Assembly (NCBI GenBank): GCA_001466705.2
Contig: LATX02000068.1
Span: 496,001 to 560,000 of the forward strand
Origin: Moniliophthora roreri
Lineage: Eukaryota; Basidiomycota; Agaricomycetes; Agaricales; Marasmiaceae
Direction: 5' to 3'
DNA length: 64,000 nucleotides
How positions within the stretch are numbered: position 1 is the stretch's first letter; each line of letters starts with the position of its first letter. This document shows, piece by piece, positions 11,949-24,226 of this stretch. The translations under genes were made by a program, and so were the position numbers. The notes beneath the pieces are model-generated. The model saw only the letters and a list, made by a program, of their open reading frames with translations, was not told the origin of the DNA and did no database searches.

Positions 11949-13271
11949 ATGGCCGAATACGTTCATCTCTCGATAATCGATCCCGAACTCGTACCTCTGA
12001 TCGCCAATACGCCACCGTACGTGAAGACAAGTGCTGTAGCGAGGCGAGATGGCTTCGAAAAAATCGCAGTCCCCGTCATCAAGCAGAACTCCGAACCTTT
12101 CCTTCCATCGCCTTCTGAATACACAGCGGTCGATCGCTACATCGATATCGGAGAAGGCGTTAAGGTGTTGGCCAAATGTGTGACCCCAGTGCCCAGGGAT
12201 GGCGAAGATAGCTTTCCACTATTCTTCTGGCTGCACGGAGGAGGTACGTGTACACCAAATGTCATCAAAGAGTAGATCTCATTCCTCCAAGGATGGATAC
12301 TTGGGAGCGCCGAGATGGATGATAATGTGATGAAAACGACTAGCGTCGACCTTCGTGTTTCGGTCGTCAACTGCGAATATCGGTGTGCATCAATGATAAC
12401 CCATAACTCTCTGTCCCGTCTGACACGCGGCTACATAGGTTGGCACCTGAATATCCGTTCCCGACAGCAGTCAATGACGCATTAGCTGCATTGAAATATG
12501 TGCGTTAGTGAACCTTTACTACGCAGCATTTTCCCGAATTTGTCTAGGTTGCATCTCATCCTGAAGAGTTCTCAGCCTCATTGAAAAAAGGATTCATTGT
12601 CGCTGGAGCATCTGCTGGGGGAAACTTGGCTGCAGTCCTTTCCCATCTTGCTCGAGATGACTCGTTTTTCCAAGATAAACCGGTCACTGGTCAACACTTA
12701 CAAGTTCCTATGGTTTGTCACCCTGCAGCGTATCCAGAAAAGTGCGTGCGGTTTCATGTGGCGATAATCTTTTATTGATTATCTTCCTGCTCTTCAGATA
12801 CAAGTCTTCACTGCTATCGATGGAACAAATTAAAGATGCACCCGGGCTGACCAGAGAAGATATCGACGATATCATAGGTAAATCTCTTCTTATTCTCTGA
12901 ATGTAGCTGACTCAATTTTGGTTCAGGGTGGTATGCTGGTACACCAGAAGATCCAAAGTTCTCGCCTCTTCTGCTATCCTCTCATAAGGGGCTTCCTCCC
13001 GCGTTCATTCAAGTTTGCGGGCTTGACCCATTGCGTGACGAAGGTCTGCTATACGAGAAAGTCCTCAAGGAAGCTGGTGTGCCCACCAGACTTGAAGTGT
13101 CAGTCCGCGTATCGTGGTTTCACCTCCGAGCTCTTATCTCCCCTCTTCAGATATCCCGGTGTTATGCATGGGTTCAATGCATTCTATGCTTCAATCGGAC
13201 AAGCAGCGAAATGGAGAAAAGATTGTACAGAAGGCCTCAGGTGGTTACTACAGCAGCAGAGTAACGCTTAG
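11949..13271 (+). CDS. alpha/beta hydrolase fold-3 esterase, tandem copy 2
   Basis: Seven exons: 11949-12243, 12292-12382, 12439-12499, 12548-12741, 12798-12877, 12927-13098 and 13151-13271, again 337 residues. The exon lengths (295, 91, 61, 194, 80, 172, 121 nt) are identical to copy 1, which starts 1.7 kb upstream, so this is a tandem duplicate. The HGGGW, GASAGGN, CGLDPLRDEG and MHGF motifs are intact. The sequence differs from copy 1 throughout and most visibly near the ends (PSPSEYTAVD against PPPAEYQVID), so the duplication is not recent. A TATATAAAG sequence lies about 30 bp upstream of the start. Substrate unknown. Confidence 0.92.
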
Positions 13272-13681
13272 CCATCAAGAGCGAGAACTTGAATTGCAGA
13301 TTTGAAGCACAGATTCGACCCTCAAAATTTGTCGTGATACGGCTTTTTCTGCGACTTCATGTCTCACGTCTGCCCCCCCATAAACTACCACTACGAAGGA
13401 ACGCAATAATAAATAAATAGGAATACCCCAACTGAGCTGCATCCCCTTCCTGAACGGGAATCTTTCGTTATCTCATTTTTCGCAATACGTGCTGTAGCGT
13501 ACTGAATTTGAGGCGCCTTCCGAGTCAAACAGATTGAGTATACAGTGTGATGGAAGATAAATGAAATTGGACACACTCCCAGACTGACAGGGCAAGAATC
13601 AGGCGCTAGTTCACACTGGAGTCAGCACTTGTTCGCTGACCATCACCTATTGGAAGAGTTCATTCCATACAGTATCTTGAC
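13272..13681. other. intergenic, nothing seen
   Basis: About 410 bp between the second hydrolase and the R3H-associated gene. Only short open frames with no domain; probably the 3' end of one gene and the promoter of the next. Confidence 0.5.
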
Positions 13682-15073
13682 ATGGAGCACCAACCTTCAC
13701 AGCCCCAGAGCTCTCTGGACACGCCCGTCCCGTTATCGTTCCCTTCCATCCTCCGAAATCCAGGGGTAGCCGATCGGTTCGCCCATCTACGTGAACCCAA
13801 GAGCAACGAATCTCCCAATCCGCAGAGAACATTCAAGAAAACAAAACGGGACGATAATGAAGGAAGACGATGGGTACGAAGGAAGGAGAATGGTGTGTAC
13901 AAGCCCTGAAGTCACCGTTGGAAGCTGAGTACATTTCATGGCCAGCCACGTTCGTTGGCAATCCACACGTTGTACCAGCAACCAGAAAGGACTACATTAT
14001 CCAAGCTGCCCCTCTCAAACCCACATTCCCAGAACCCCTTCCTCCGTATCTTCCTCGAAGTGCCAAGCTGCCAACACAACCCCCTCCAGTAGTCGATCTC
14101 AACTCTGCAAATGCAGGCCGCTTCTCCCTCAGTTTAAAAGGCATGAGAAGAGACTTGCGCAAGTGTGGATATCGCGCAGAAGTCCTAGTCAGAGATATCG
14201 AGACAGAGATAGTTGAATGGCTCGAGGCTGGAGGAACTGTTCTCGCACCCGCCTCCGGTATGGAGGATAACATACAAATCCCCGGGACTCCCATTCGAGA
14301 TACTAATACCGTTTTTGAGGTTTCTCGTACGCCTCTTAAACTCATCTGGGATACCTCTAGCGACGGGTTCGCTAGATACGTTGTCCACTGCTGTGCAAGA
14401 TTCCATAATGTCGTTAGTTTCAGTAAGTCCCCACAAGGCGGTATAACAATCTTCCTCTGACTCTTCATGTGAAGGCAAAGATGCCTCCGGTACCCGTTTG
14501 ACGTACCTGTTACGCCCAAACGTTACCCGCCCAGATCATGCTACTGGAGTTGGAATAGACACTCCACCGGTAACTGACCTGGACAGTTCTTCCCACTTTA
14601 ATTCAGATTCAGATTTCTTGTCTGATCGTGACTCACATTCGGAGTTGGGTGCATCAGATATTGAGCGGGAACCGCAACACCGCTTGTCTACCATCGCTGA
14701 GCGTTCCTTGACATCCTCACCGGCCGTACATTTGGAGGAAGAAGACAAATGGTCCGTCATCGGTGGTTCTGATATTGATCACGATGGTGATGAATCAGAG
14801 GGCGACGGTGCACTAGTTGCCAGTGTCCAGTCTCTATCCATAGAGGAGGAGGGGATAGATCCAGACAAGACGATTGAAGCCATCTCGCCTCCGGGCCCGA
14901 AACCGTTAGCGTTCCGTGCTCGATTACAAGACAGGCGACATACACGATCCAGTTCATCGCCTTCACGCTCTCCTGCTAGGCGAGCTTTACGTCGTCCTCA
15001 GTCGGGCATTGATAGCTCGAGGAAGCTCAAAATGCGTCGCGAGAACACGCTGTTTAGTTTTGTCTATTCCTAG
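13682..15073 (+). CDS. R3H-associated N-terminal domain protein (R3HDM4-like)
   Basis: Exons 13682-13892, 13946-14422 and 14475-15073 encode 428 residues; introns are 53 and 52 nt. The first splice restores the conserved block RRWVRRKENATFVGNPHVV, followed by RKDY, which typifies the R3H-associated N-terminal domain. Further on, FSLSLKGMRRDLRKCGYRAE and ARYVVHCCARFHNVVSFS resemble the R3H-like portion, which binds single-stranded nucleic acid in relatives. The last third is acidic and Ser-rich, then basic (RARLQDRRHTRSSSSPSRS), probably disordered. The role is unknown; nucleic-acid binding is inferred from the family. Confidence 0.75.
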
Positions 15074-15252
15074 GCAACTCCACGCTTCGTTCGGAGGTCA
15101 AGATGTACGAGTAAACTTGGAGTAAACATTTAGTATGCATAGTGATCCTGTAGTTCTACGAATAACCCGATGTATGTACAATGATGTCCATTCCCGTGTC
15201 ATAATCGTCATAAGTGCCCATAAATACACGCTTTCACGATGAAACGAACGTC

Positions 15253-18200
15253 CTATCCTGCTATCAACAGTACAAGAAGATACAATGTGGATCCAATGAA
15301 CCGCTACATGGCAAGGCATGAACTCAAGGTCGAATGCTGAACGAAAGGACTCACGATCAAGTTGCTGATAGTCGTAAAGACCAGAATAAAGATCAAGTAC
15401 GCCTTCGTCCTCCCGATAGCAGCGTTTTCGTTAAATGTCCCTGATGGTTCAGCACCTTTTAGAATGGCAATAATGAGCAACACCTGCAGATTGGATGTTA
15501 AAACTTCGTTGGCTCCTTAGTGGGTGGTACTCACGTTAGACACCGTCCAAGCTAACAACACCTACAGAATATACATCAATGCCCCAGTACGAACCCTCAA
15601 ATGCTGGCAACTCACATTTGTCCGAACGTTCGCATAATAGTCCTTCATCGCCTGTTCCTTCTCCGCATCCGACGGTGGCGGAGGACGTGGTTTCCCCTTC
15701 TTTCCTCCGTTGGGCTTTGGGGGAGGCGCCTTCAACGCCCTCAGATGCATAAGCGCAGTTTCGTATACATCATTGGGATCAGGCATTTCGTGAGGTACTT
15801 CTACATGCACGTCAACGTGGCTATTCTGAACGACGTTTCCGAGATCGTTGGTCTCTACAGCTGAGTCTTGTTTCGTGCCCCACGATATCTATATTCATGC
15901 TCAGCGCAAAAAAGGTGGAGAATGAAAACGGAACCTACATCGTCAAGGTTCGAGAAGGCATAACTAGGAAGAGGGAGAAAGGCAAGTAAGTAGAGACGAG
16001 GAGCTAAGGGGTAAGCACTCACATATTCAGAATATTGATAAACGTCGGGCTTAACAACAAATAGCTCACAAAACTTGTGAACATATGCCATGGATCCATC
16101 GCTAGGACGCTGCTGAATGCGTACACTATCACCAGCGTTAGTGGGCGAGAGAGGAAGAAAACGGATCACTTACTCCCATACGAAATCAACACGCTATACA
16201 GCATCGTACTATTCGCTGTTCCGCCTTGATTCGCCGCTGCTAGTGCACAAAAGACAGATGCAGTGAGCATGTAGATCATTGAGACGCTTAGGAAGATGAC
16301 GGTGAATTTATATTTCCATAATGATCTGCATCACAGTATCAGCATCTGAACCTCAAAGTGAGAGAAAATTGGATTCACGCGCGGGGTTTATTCCCCATAC
16401 AGAACAAAAAACATGCAGCGATCATTAGGACTAGGGCGTACTGAATCAAGGCATAAGTCTAGGAATGAAGGAAGGGAAGGTGGACTTACCTGTATTATCG
16501 TGTTAAAGTATTGTATCCCTCCCAAGCGGAAGTACGGAGCCTCCAACGAGGATGTTAATACAACCTGCCCAAAAATCAGCAAAGCGATAACTTGTAATGG
16601 TGCCAGCGACTGACAAAGAATAAATAAAAATTCCCCTGTTCATAGCAAGGTCAGCTAAGAATAAGGAGATAAGGATGCGACAGGACCCACGATAGCAAAC
16701 CAAGCAAACGTCAAATTTATCACATTATACACCGTCTCCATCAACAACACCGTCTTCCTCGTAAAACTATGCCCACTGCTCATTAGCTGACCGACATGTG
16801 CAATTGCATAAACCGCTGCGAAGAAGGATCCATTAAGCCATCTTCGTCGTTGGGATATGAATTCCGGGATAGCGTCGGGGACGTCAGTCTCCCCGACGGC
16901 GCCTTTGACGAATTTGAGGACCCAGTTTTCGTTTGCTTTGGCGACTAGCTCGAAGCAGAGGATGCGGTCTTCTGCGAGGTCTATACGGGGGTGTCAAAAC
17001 TACACTCCGGGAGATGGGAAGAGGAAAGACGCACACATATTGCTCGTAAAGATGTCCGTTTCTCTTCCGTGAAGGACTTCTCCTTTAAAATAGGATGCCA
17101 ACGGTCCCACGCCTTTCGAGTCGTTTTGCAGCGCGATGTAGCGGTAGGCTGAGAATGCTCCCGGCTGGGATGAGAGACAAAAATTGTTAGTTTCCCTTCA
17201 AGAAGAAGAGGAAGAGACGTACCAACACACTGATATACCCAAACAGACTCTCCGTAGGTTTATCTAGAATGCAGCTAATCTTGTACTCAAAGTTTTGTGC
17301 AGCGACTGTCAAAGGGCGTTAGCGCAGACGCAAGAGCCCCAGGAAGGAATGCACCCAATGGATTCAACAATAAACTCCAATTCTTCCCTTTATACACCGA
17401 TATCTCTCCACACGCTCCTCCGACATTCGAGTGAGTATCAAACACCTTCCATAGCTTATAGATACTGTTACTGCCTGGTCGGGTACCAACATCAAGAAGA
17501 ACACAGACGTTGGGCTACATTAATCAGCAACCGCAGAGCTATTATTTCACTCAGCACTCACCTGCAACTGGGCCGCAAACGCATTAAACGCCCACCTATG
17601 GCTATTAATCTTTTTCTGATTCTTTTCCTTCATGCAAAACACAATCTGTGTAGGCACAATTCCTTTATCCGGGTACTTAAATTGCAGATTCGGATCCAGG
17701 CCAAAGGAGGTGGTATATTCGAACAAGTGCGCCGTGACAGGTTTTTCTAGGATGTTATTCTTCATGGGTCCGGGTTGGTATACGCCCAGTAGGGTGAGAC
17801 AGTCAAGAACTCGGGGGTGAACTTTTTTACGGCCGTCGGCAATGATAGCTACTACTACCTATGGTTTGGAAGTTAGTATGAGCGACGATAGTGTGAGGTA
17901 AGGTATAAGCACTTTTTTCCATGCATCGGTTCCCCATGTCTGTGAGTTCTTGCGTGTACACAGGTGTTGGATGTTCTTCATGACGCCGTACAGTGTCCGA
18001 CAAAACAAAATCTCATCTTCCTGTAACATGGTCAGCACGCACCACGAATAAGACGGCCAGAATGCTCACGTTGTACATTGTAATGACAATCAACAACTCT
18101 GTTCTTCTCCCACTAACGACCTGCCTCAAAAAGTACCCTTCCTTTTCAAAATCATTGGGATCGCATGTTACTGCAGTATACTCTGCCTCCATCATTTCTG

Positions 18201-18936
18201 GTTCACCTCGTCTAGGTAACACCATACGAGGGGGTATTGGTATAGGAACCTTGTACTTTCCATCAACGAGATGAACGCGTTTCTTCTTGTGACGACGGGC
18301 GACACGGCCTGTGGGTGCATTACCGAAATGGCGTGTTTCGACAGGTGTTATGGGTTCGGGTGATTGGGGCCTGGCGAGATCACCACCCAGTGATTCAAAG
18401 GAATGAGAAGGAGGTGGGTCGTAATAGTTGTAGTGGACGGCGTGCTTCTCTGGGTCAGGACCGGTGTGGTGAAAGCTATCGTTCCCTACAACATAATAGT
18501 CTTCGTCGTCTACAGCTGGCGTGGGTGATCGTGAACGGGGGTATGGATGTGTTCGCAGGTGCATTCCAGAGGCAGAGGCGTATGCTTCTGTGTCATACTG
18601 ATATGGATCGACGTGGGTTTCGTAAGATGAGTAGTCGGATGGGTAGTATGAGGATCTGTACGAGTCTTGAGGTTGAGCATTGTCCTGCAGCTGGAGAGTT
18701 TCTCCTGTATGTATGGTCTCGAGATATTGGCCTGGCTGATATGGCTGGTAGGATATGGAGGGATCAAAGTCATCGTGCTGCGGTTGAGAGTAACCTGTGT
18801 GGTAGCTGCTCGTGCTCTGCCCTGAACGTGTGGAGTGAGTGCCGAATTCGCTGAGTATACGTTCCCTGATCTCCTCATCGACGCGCTGGTATGCCTCATC
18901 ATATTCCGAACGCGGTTCTGAGCTTGAGCGGGACAT
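15253..18936 (-). CDS. chs: chitin synthase, division 1
   Basis: Start at 18936 ([17 protein letters not shown]), stop at 15253, with about fifteen introns of 45-60 nt. The N-terminal third is Tyr/Ser/Pro-rich and disordered. The catalytic core follows the family order: [73 protein letters not shown] and QRRRWLNGS. Five to seven membrane helices follow ([16 protein letters not shown] and others), then [14 protein letters not shown] and two last helices. It makes chitin from UDP-GlcNAc at the plasma membrane and extrudes the chain to the wall. Two very short exons occur, 15939-15963 (25 nt) and 15535-15561 (27 nt). Division 1 is clear; the class within it was not decided. Confidence 0.94.
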
Positions 18937-19122
18937 GGCGGCAAAAAGTCAAAACAAAGACTTGATAGAAATGCGTCAACCGAATCACGAGGGCGCGCGG
19001 AGCTTGGACTAGACGGTAATGCCAAATAAACGCAAATTTCTGCGAAATCCTCTCGTCTTTGCTTTTGTGTTTCTCGTCCGTCTCCGCCAAAACTTCATCA
19101 AGACCTTCAAGACCAACCAAAA
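18937..19122. promoter_or_regulatory. shared divergent promoter, chitin synthase and RPL8
   Basis: Only 186 bp separate the two start codons, which face away from each other, so the promoters must overlap. A pyrimidine-rich patch lies on the RPL8 side (around 19040-19090). No TATA box is evident. Confidence 0.5.
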
Positions 19123-20295
19123 ATGGTGAGAACTACCCTTTTGACATGTCTCTGGGAGCTCTAGTGTCGCAGAAAGGAGTACGATTCGATGGATGGTGAG
19201 TTGGTAGTTGGATGTACTTGCACCTCAGCTAACTCTTTCCACAGATCCTTGCAAGCTAATACTTCTTTCTAAATCATAGCTGAGCCTTCCCAGGCAATGA
19301 AGCACAGTTTGCTGGGTCATCTTCTGCGATGACACTAGAGCTCCGAGTCTATGCAATCCTACTCATTGCTGACTCGTCTCAATGACCAGCCCAAAGCCAA
19401 AGCTGGATCCGGCAAAAAGCCCGCCGCCGCTCCTTTCGGCGCCTCCAAGGCCCAGAAGAAGACCAAGAACCCTCTTTTTGAGGCGCACCCCAAGAACTTT
19501 GCCATCGGTCAGGACATCCAACCAAAGAGCGATTTGACTCGTTTCGTCAAGTGGCCCGCATACGTCCGTCTACAGAGGCAAAAGGTTATCCTCAACCAGC
19601 GGTTGAAGGTTCCTCCTGCCATTGCTCAGTTCCAACACACTCTCGACAAGAACACCGCTACTCAGCTGTTCAAGCTGTTGAACAAGTACCGCCCAGAATC
19701 CAAGGTCGAGAAGAAGGAGAGGCTCACCAAGGAGGCTGAGAAGGTTGAGGCTGGTAAAAAGGAGGTATGACGTTTCCCTTTCTTTCTTCCATCGACGTCT
19801 GCTAACACTCTCGCAGGAAACTAAAAAACCTCTCTTCGTCAAATACGGTCTCAACCACATTGTTGCCCTTATTGAAGCCAAGAAGGCTTCTCTTGTTGTC
19901 ATCGCACATGATGTTGACCCCATTGAACTTGTTGTCTTCCTTCCTGCTCTCTGCCGCAAGATGGGTGTCCCCTATGTCATTGTCAAGGGTAAAGCTCGTC
20001 TTGGCACGGTCGTCCACAAGAAGACCGCTGCCGTGCTTGCTCTCCAGGATGTCAAGAGCGAGGATCAGAGGGAGTTGGCTACCTTGGTTAGTGCCGCCAA
20101 GGCTAACTTGTAGGTGTTCTTGTTTTTGTCATTCTTAACTCCCACTGATCTTCACGTTGCAGCTCTGACAAATACGAGGAACATCGTCGTCAATGGGGCG
20201 GAGGTATTCGTGGCAACAAGTCTGCCCAAATGTTGAGGAAGAGGGCAAAGGCAGCTGGTCAGAACATTGCCGCTGCCAACATCACCAAGCTCTAA
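19123..20295 (+). CDS. RPL8: large-subunit ribosomal protein eL8 (yeast Rpl8, human RPL7A)
   Basis: Exons 19123-19125, 19390-19764, 19817-20109 and 20163-20295 give 267 residues. The first exon is the start codon alone, a common pattern for ribosomal protein genes. The product has the basic N terminus ([12 protein letters not shown]), the conserved [20 protein letters not shown] stretch and the L7Ae fold ([28 protein letters not shown]). It ends in basic [16 protein letters not shown]. eL8 binds rRNA of the 60S subunit through a kink-turn. Intron 1 is 264 nt, about five times longer than the other introns here, and holds an inverted repeat (separate entry). It diverges from chitin synthase. 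Confidence 0.97.
19155..19344 (+). repeat. inverted repeat inside RPL8 intron 1
   Basis: The left arm, 19155-19174 (GGAGCTCTAGTG...), is the reverse complement of the right arm, 19322-19344. The only difference is a three-base bulge (ATG or TGA) in the right arm. The loop is about 147 nt. A transcript would fold into a stem of 20 pairs spanning most of the intron. Confidence 0.8.
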
Positions 20296-20631
20296 GCGTA
20301 AGGGCTCTGGGTTGCTGGCATTTATCAGCTACTACTTATCATGATGGGTCTTTTTGATGTCGTATGTACACATATGCTGTTCGTATGCTATGAGTATACA
20401 CCCATGTCGTTGCATGCATTTCAAGTGGCCTACTGTATCCTTAGCATGTATGATGAACGATTTACGTGGTGAGCTAGCGTATTACTATAGTCGGTGAACA
20501 ATAACATCACGAGGGCGCGACCGAGGTTCCCACAGGGTTTCCATGAGGCGACCTGCTGCATTCGCCTAGCTTTCGCCTAGTACTGGAAGGAAAGACATGC
20601 ATGTTTTCTGCATCTTCCATCCTTTATAGCC

Positions 20632-22616
20632 ATGGATATTCTCGTCTCAACAGCATCTAGCATCGTCCTTCGATATGTCCTCAGCAATGTCTCGCAGGTG
20701 TACAGGTCCAACAAGCTCATCCCCGTCGGCCTAGGAATATGGGAAGGCGTTTCCATTCACCTGCTCTTGCAAGCCATGCCCTCTTCCTACGACCCATATC
20801 TTGCATATCTGCTGCGAGCCGCCCTCGACTTTATCATGACAAGGGATATAAGCTACGTTTCCATCGTCACTGTTTGGACAGTGCTCATTGTCCTCGCATT
20901 GGACGCTTTGGGTTCCGAGCATTTTTATGATACAAGATATCAGCAGCCGAGGAAGAGGAATATCAATATTGCTCCCGGGACACTGCATACGACTGTCCAT
21001 CACACTGCAGTCCCAGTTATAGCTTCACCGATATCACCAACTCACGTCCCGCGAACCAGATCTTTGACCTTTATATTACCCACCACATCTCCCAGCACAG
21101 TCACAGCAAGCTCGGATCCAACGCCGGCCTCTACGGTATCATCATCTACTTCCACTCAGCAGCCCTCCCAATCGAGTAGCAGTACTGCAACTGCAACTGC
21201 ATCCCCACAAGAACAATTTACTTCGACCTTACGAGAACGAGACAATGGCGCCGAGAGCGGCAGCGGCAGCGACGAATTGGGCTACATCTTCAGCTCCCCA
21301 ATCGTTGACCTGCTTGAAAGTGCAGACGAAAGATCGCGACCTACAACACCCATCACTTCACTTACACTATTACAATCGCCTACGAACCCTACATCCAATG
21401 AAAAAACACGTTTACCCCTGTATCCCTTCCCTCTCACAAACAATTTTTCCCCTCGTCCACCACCGCCGCCCCATCTACCGTCTAATCTCCAAAGGCCAAT
21501 CATCGAGGCACCCGAACCGAGGAGGCCCTTTGAAATAGAGGAACGTCCAGAACCAATACTTCCCGTCCCAATCCCAGCACCACCCGCATTATTCCCCGGT
21601 TCACTGGCCAACGAATCTCCCGAGCGCGAGCTCGTCCTGCCACCCCAACCAGAACCCATATTCATCCCACCCCACACAGACGAATTACAAACACCTCCAC
21701 TTGGTCAGGATCATGGTTATAGAATGGAACCCGACCGCGACGAATTGCTAACACCTCCTCAAATGAGACCTACTTCATCTATAATGGTGCATCGCGCATC
21801 CGTCAAGTCGGAAGCACCAGCACCTTCTTTACTCCTTGAACTCCAATCAAATACACTCGTCGCATCTACTTCCAATGCTACTGCAACACCTATCCCCGTT
21901 CCTATACCTCCGCGTGAGGCAGCAGCATCACCGCTCTCTGCGCTGGACATCTCATCTCCCGGTCCTTCATCACCTGCTCAATCAATTGCAGACAGCGTTT
22001 TGTCGACATCCGACCCCCAGATTCTTTTTGAGCGTGCAGATAAACTAAGGAATAAAGCCTGGAAAGAAGCCAGGGAGAAGGACCGTCTCGAAGCAGAACT
22101 GAGAGAAGCCAGAGCAGAGGGCAGGACGAGAGATGTTTTCCTACTAATGGGAGACGTCAAGGATTGTAAACAGCGAATGGAGACATTGCATGCCAGAGCG
22201 AGACGGAGGTATTATACCGGTGCGTAGACCTTGCACACTATTTTCAATACGCATCTAATACCTAGAAAAAACAGCCAAGAACAGCGTCGTCCAAGGCCAA
22301 GGATATGAAATCGACGTACACGGGTTGCTCGTATCAGAAGCAATCGAGGCAACCGAGAGTGCCTTTCGTGAGGCACTGAGGAACGGCCAAGACACTCTGC
22401 GCGTTATCGTAGGAAAGGGAAACCATTCCCGGGACGGTCAACCGAAATTGAGACCGGCGGTGTATGCTGCGATGAAAAAGTTGAGTGACAAGTTATGGTT
22501 AGAATCTTTTATTAACGCCTTTTTTTTCTTTTTTGCTCTTCCCGTTCCCCATTAGACATGGATTCCAATGCAGTGTAGACTCGCGGAATCCCGGTGTGCT
22601 CGTATTGTCGCTATAA
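20632..22616 (+). CDS. Smr-domain protein with N-terminal membrane helices
   Basis: Exons 20632-22219, 22266-22491 and 22556-22616 encode 624 residues. The N terminus holds two or three hydrophobic helices (LLLQAMPSSYDPYLAYLLRA, VSIVTVWTVLIVLALDALG). A long Pro/Ser/Thr-rich disordered middle follows, then a charged helix (WKEAREKDRLEAELREAR). It ends with a Smr domain: EIDVHGLLVSEAIEATE, with the typical D-x-H-G, then RVIVGKGNHS and NPGVLVLSL. Smr domains are nucleases or RNA/DNA binders in relatives. The second splice uses donor GTTATG at 22492; the later GTTAGA donor would create an immediate stop. Joining membrane helices to an Smr domain is unusual; the role is unknown. Confidence 0.82.
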
Positions 22617-22848
22617 TGTAAGAAGAGCTCAAACTCCATCGGTTTACATGGTTTCTGTGTTCTGTGCAAGGGATCATTTTGTACTGTATCTAGTCTTCGT
22701 ATCTATCTAACACATCAGATTGCTTTCGTGGTCGATTACAAGTTGTGAAGAATGCCAGGACTAAAGGAGGTTGATGGTCAGATGCGCGTCAAGTATTAAA
22801 TGCAAAGTTACAGATACATATGCAGAAACGACAGGGTACTTTATTATC

Positions 22849-23964
22849 TTACACCTGTATTCGACCTGTGTTTGTTCCTGCAGGTTTCCTCCGTTTCTTG
22901 AAAAGACCACTGCTGCGGCTGAGTACCGCTGCCTCGACCGGTTCGGATTCGACTAGATCGTCAGGGTCTACTTTTACAACTGACTCAAGCTGAGCCTTGG
23001 CTTCCACCGTTGATAGTGGTGGTGAGTCGTTCACCTCCTTTTTGACAATGTCAGTTTGATCCTGATCTTGAATAGCTTCCGATATCTGCTCGGATTCTTT
23101 TACTTCATCTTCCTTCTCCCCTGGCCGTTTCCACTGCAACTTTGTCCATTTGGGTGCGTCGGTCGCCTTTGGTGGTTCCTCAGCAAGTTTGGGTGCCAGA
23201 ATCTCTGCTGGCCTCTTCTCCTGCTGAATCTCTTCCTTCGTCTCAATCGGCTCCTTCTTCTTTGGCTTTAACGCAATAATCCCCGGGTCATATATCTGTC
23301 CCAGGCCAGTACCCAAAGTCTTCTTCTGCAACTTGAAATACCGTGTATCCTCCTGATCAACTGGTGTTTCAGCAGGTCTCTTTAGGTTCGCGTTGGAGGA
23401 AGGTGTTTTGGTAGCGTCGTGTGTCGCCTCTTCTGACACTGTCTGCTGCGGCTGTTCGGATGGAACAACTATCTGCCAATCGCCCGCAACACCCTGTTCA
23501 TTGTGGTGAGCAGCCTCTGCTGCAGCGCGTTCCAAATCTGGATCTGCGTAACCGAGAGATGCTGCAGTAGTATAGTTTGCATATGGATCTGAGGGTTTGG
23601 TCGCTGGCTTTTGTGCAGTGGAGGAAGATGAAGAGGGTACTAAAGTAGGACGTGCTCTACCGGCACCGACGTCTTGCGAGAATGCAGCTTGTGCAGCCTA
23701 TATGTGTGAGGTGGATCAGTAAATGCATTTCAAGTAATATATAGACCGACATACCCTTTCTACTCTTACCATTTCCCTCTTCTCCTCCTCCGCATCCTTC
23801 TTCCGTTTCTCTCCTTCCTTATACAGGCCCCGAATGAATCTGTCCCGATTCCCTTTGTGTCGCAGTCCATTCTCGTGTTGCTGGCGTGAAGGACCATCGT
23901 CGGTGATGTAGATTTCGCAGTATTTGCAGAAATATTTCTTTTTGGATACCCAGTACTCGCTCAT
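22849..23964 (-). CDS. WBP4/FBP21-like U1-type zinc-finger protein
   Basis: Two exons, 23964-23755 and 23697-22849, give 352 residues; the intron is 57 nt. The N terminus (SEYWVSKKKYFCKYCEIYI, then HENGLRHKGNRDRFIR) is a U1-C/matrin-type C2H2 zinc finger, as in spliceosomal WBP4. A basic-acidic helix (EGEKRKKDAEEEKREMVRVER) follows. Ahead of the Lys/Glu/Pro-rich tail is a short conserved block with YFKLQKKTLGTGLG. The C terminus has SSGLFKKRRKPAG, a likely nuclear signal. I saw no clear WW domain. A role in pre-mRNA splicing is inferred from the finger. Confidence 0.82.
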
Positions 23965-24226
23965 TGCTGAAGTGCTGAAGCTTGCAGTGCAAAGTTGCAG
24001 TCAGGTTGCAGTCACTGTCGCTGTGCGATCTCCCGCGCGACTCCCACGCATTACATATTGCGTGGGCGGGCATGGAGCAAACAGTCTGAAATGGACAAAC
24101 CAAGGACAAACGGCCTGAAATGGACAATTCTCCAGCAGAACTATAATGCCCGAACCCGCTCTTATCACCATATAAGCAATGCCCTGACAATTGGGAAATT
24201 CTCGACAATTTCTCCCACATACGGTC

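Noticed and set aside
19320..19380. Possible C/D box snoRNA in RPL8 intron 1 (GCGATGACA and CTGAC)
   Set aside because: The C box has a mismatch, no terminal stem flanks the boxes, and the C-like box lies inside the right arm of the inverted repeat. I could not name a guide target.
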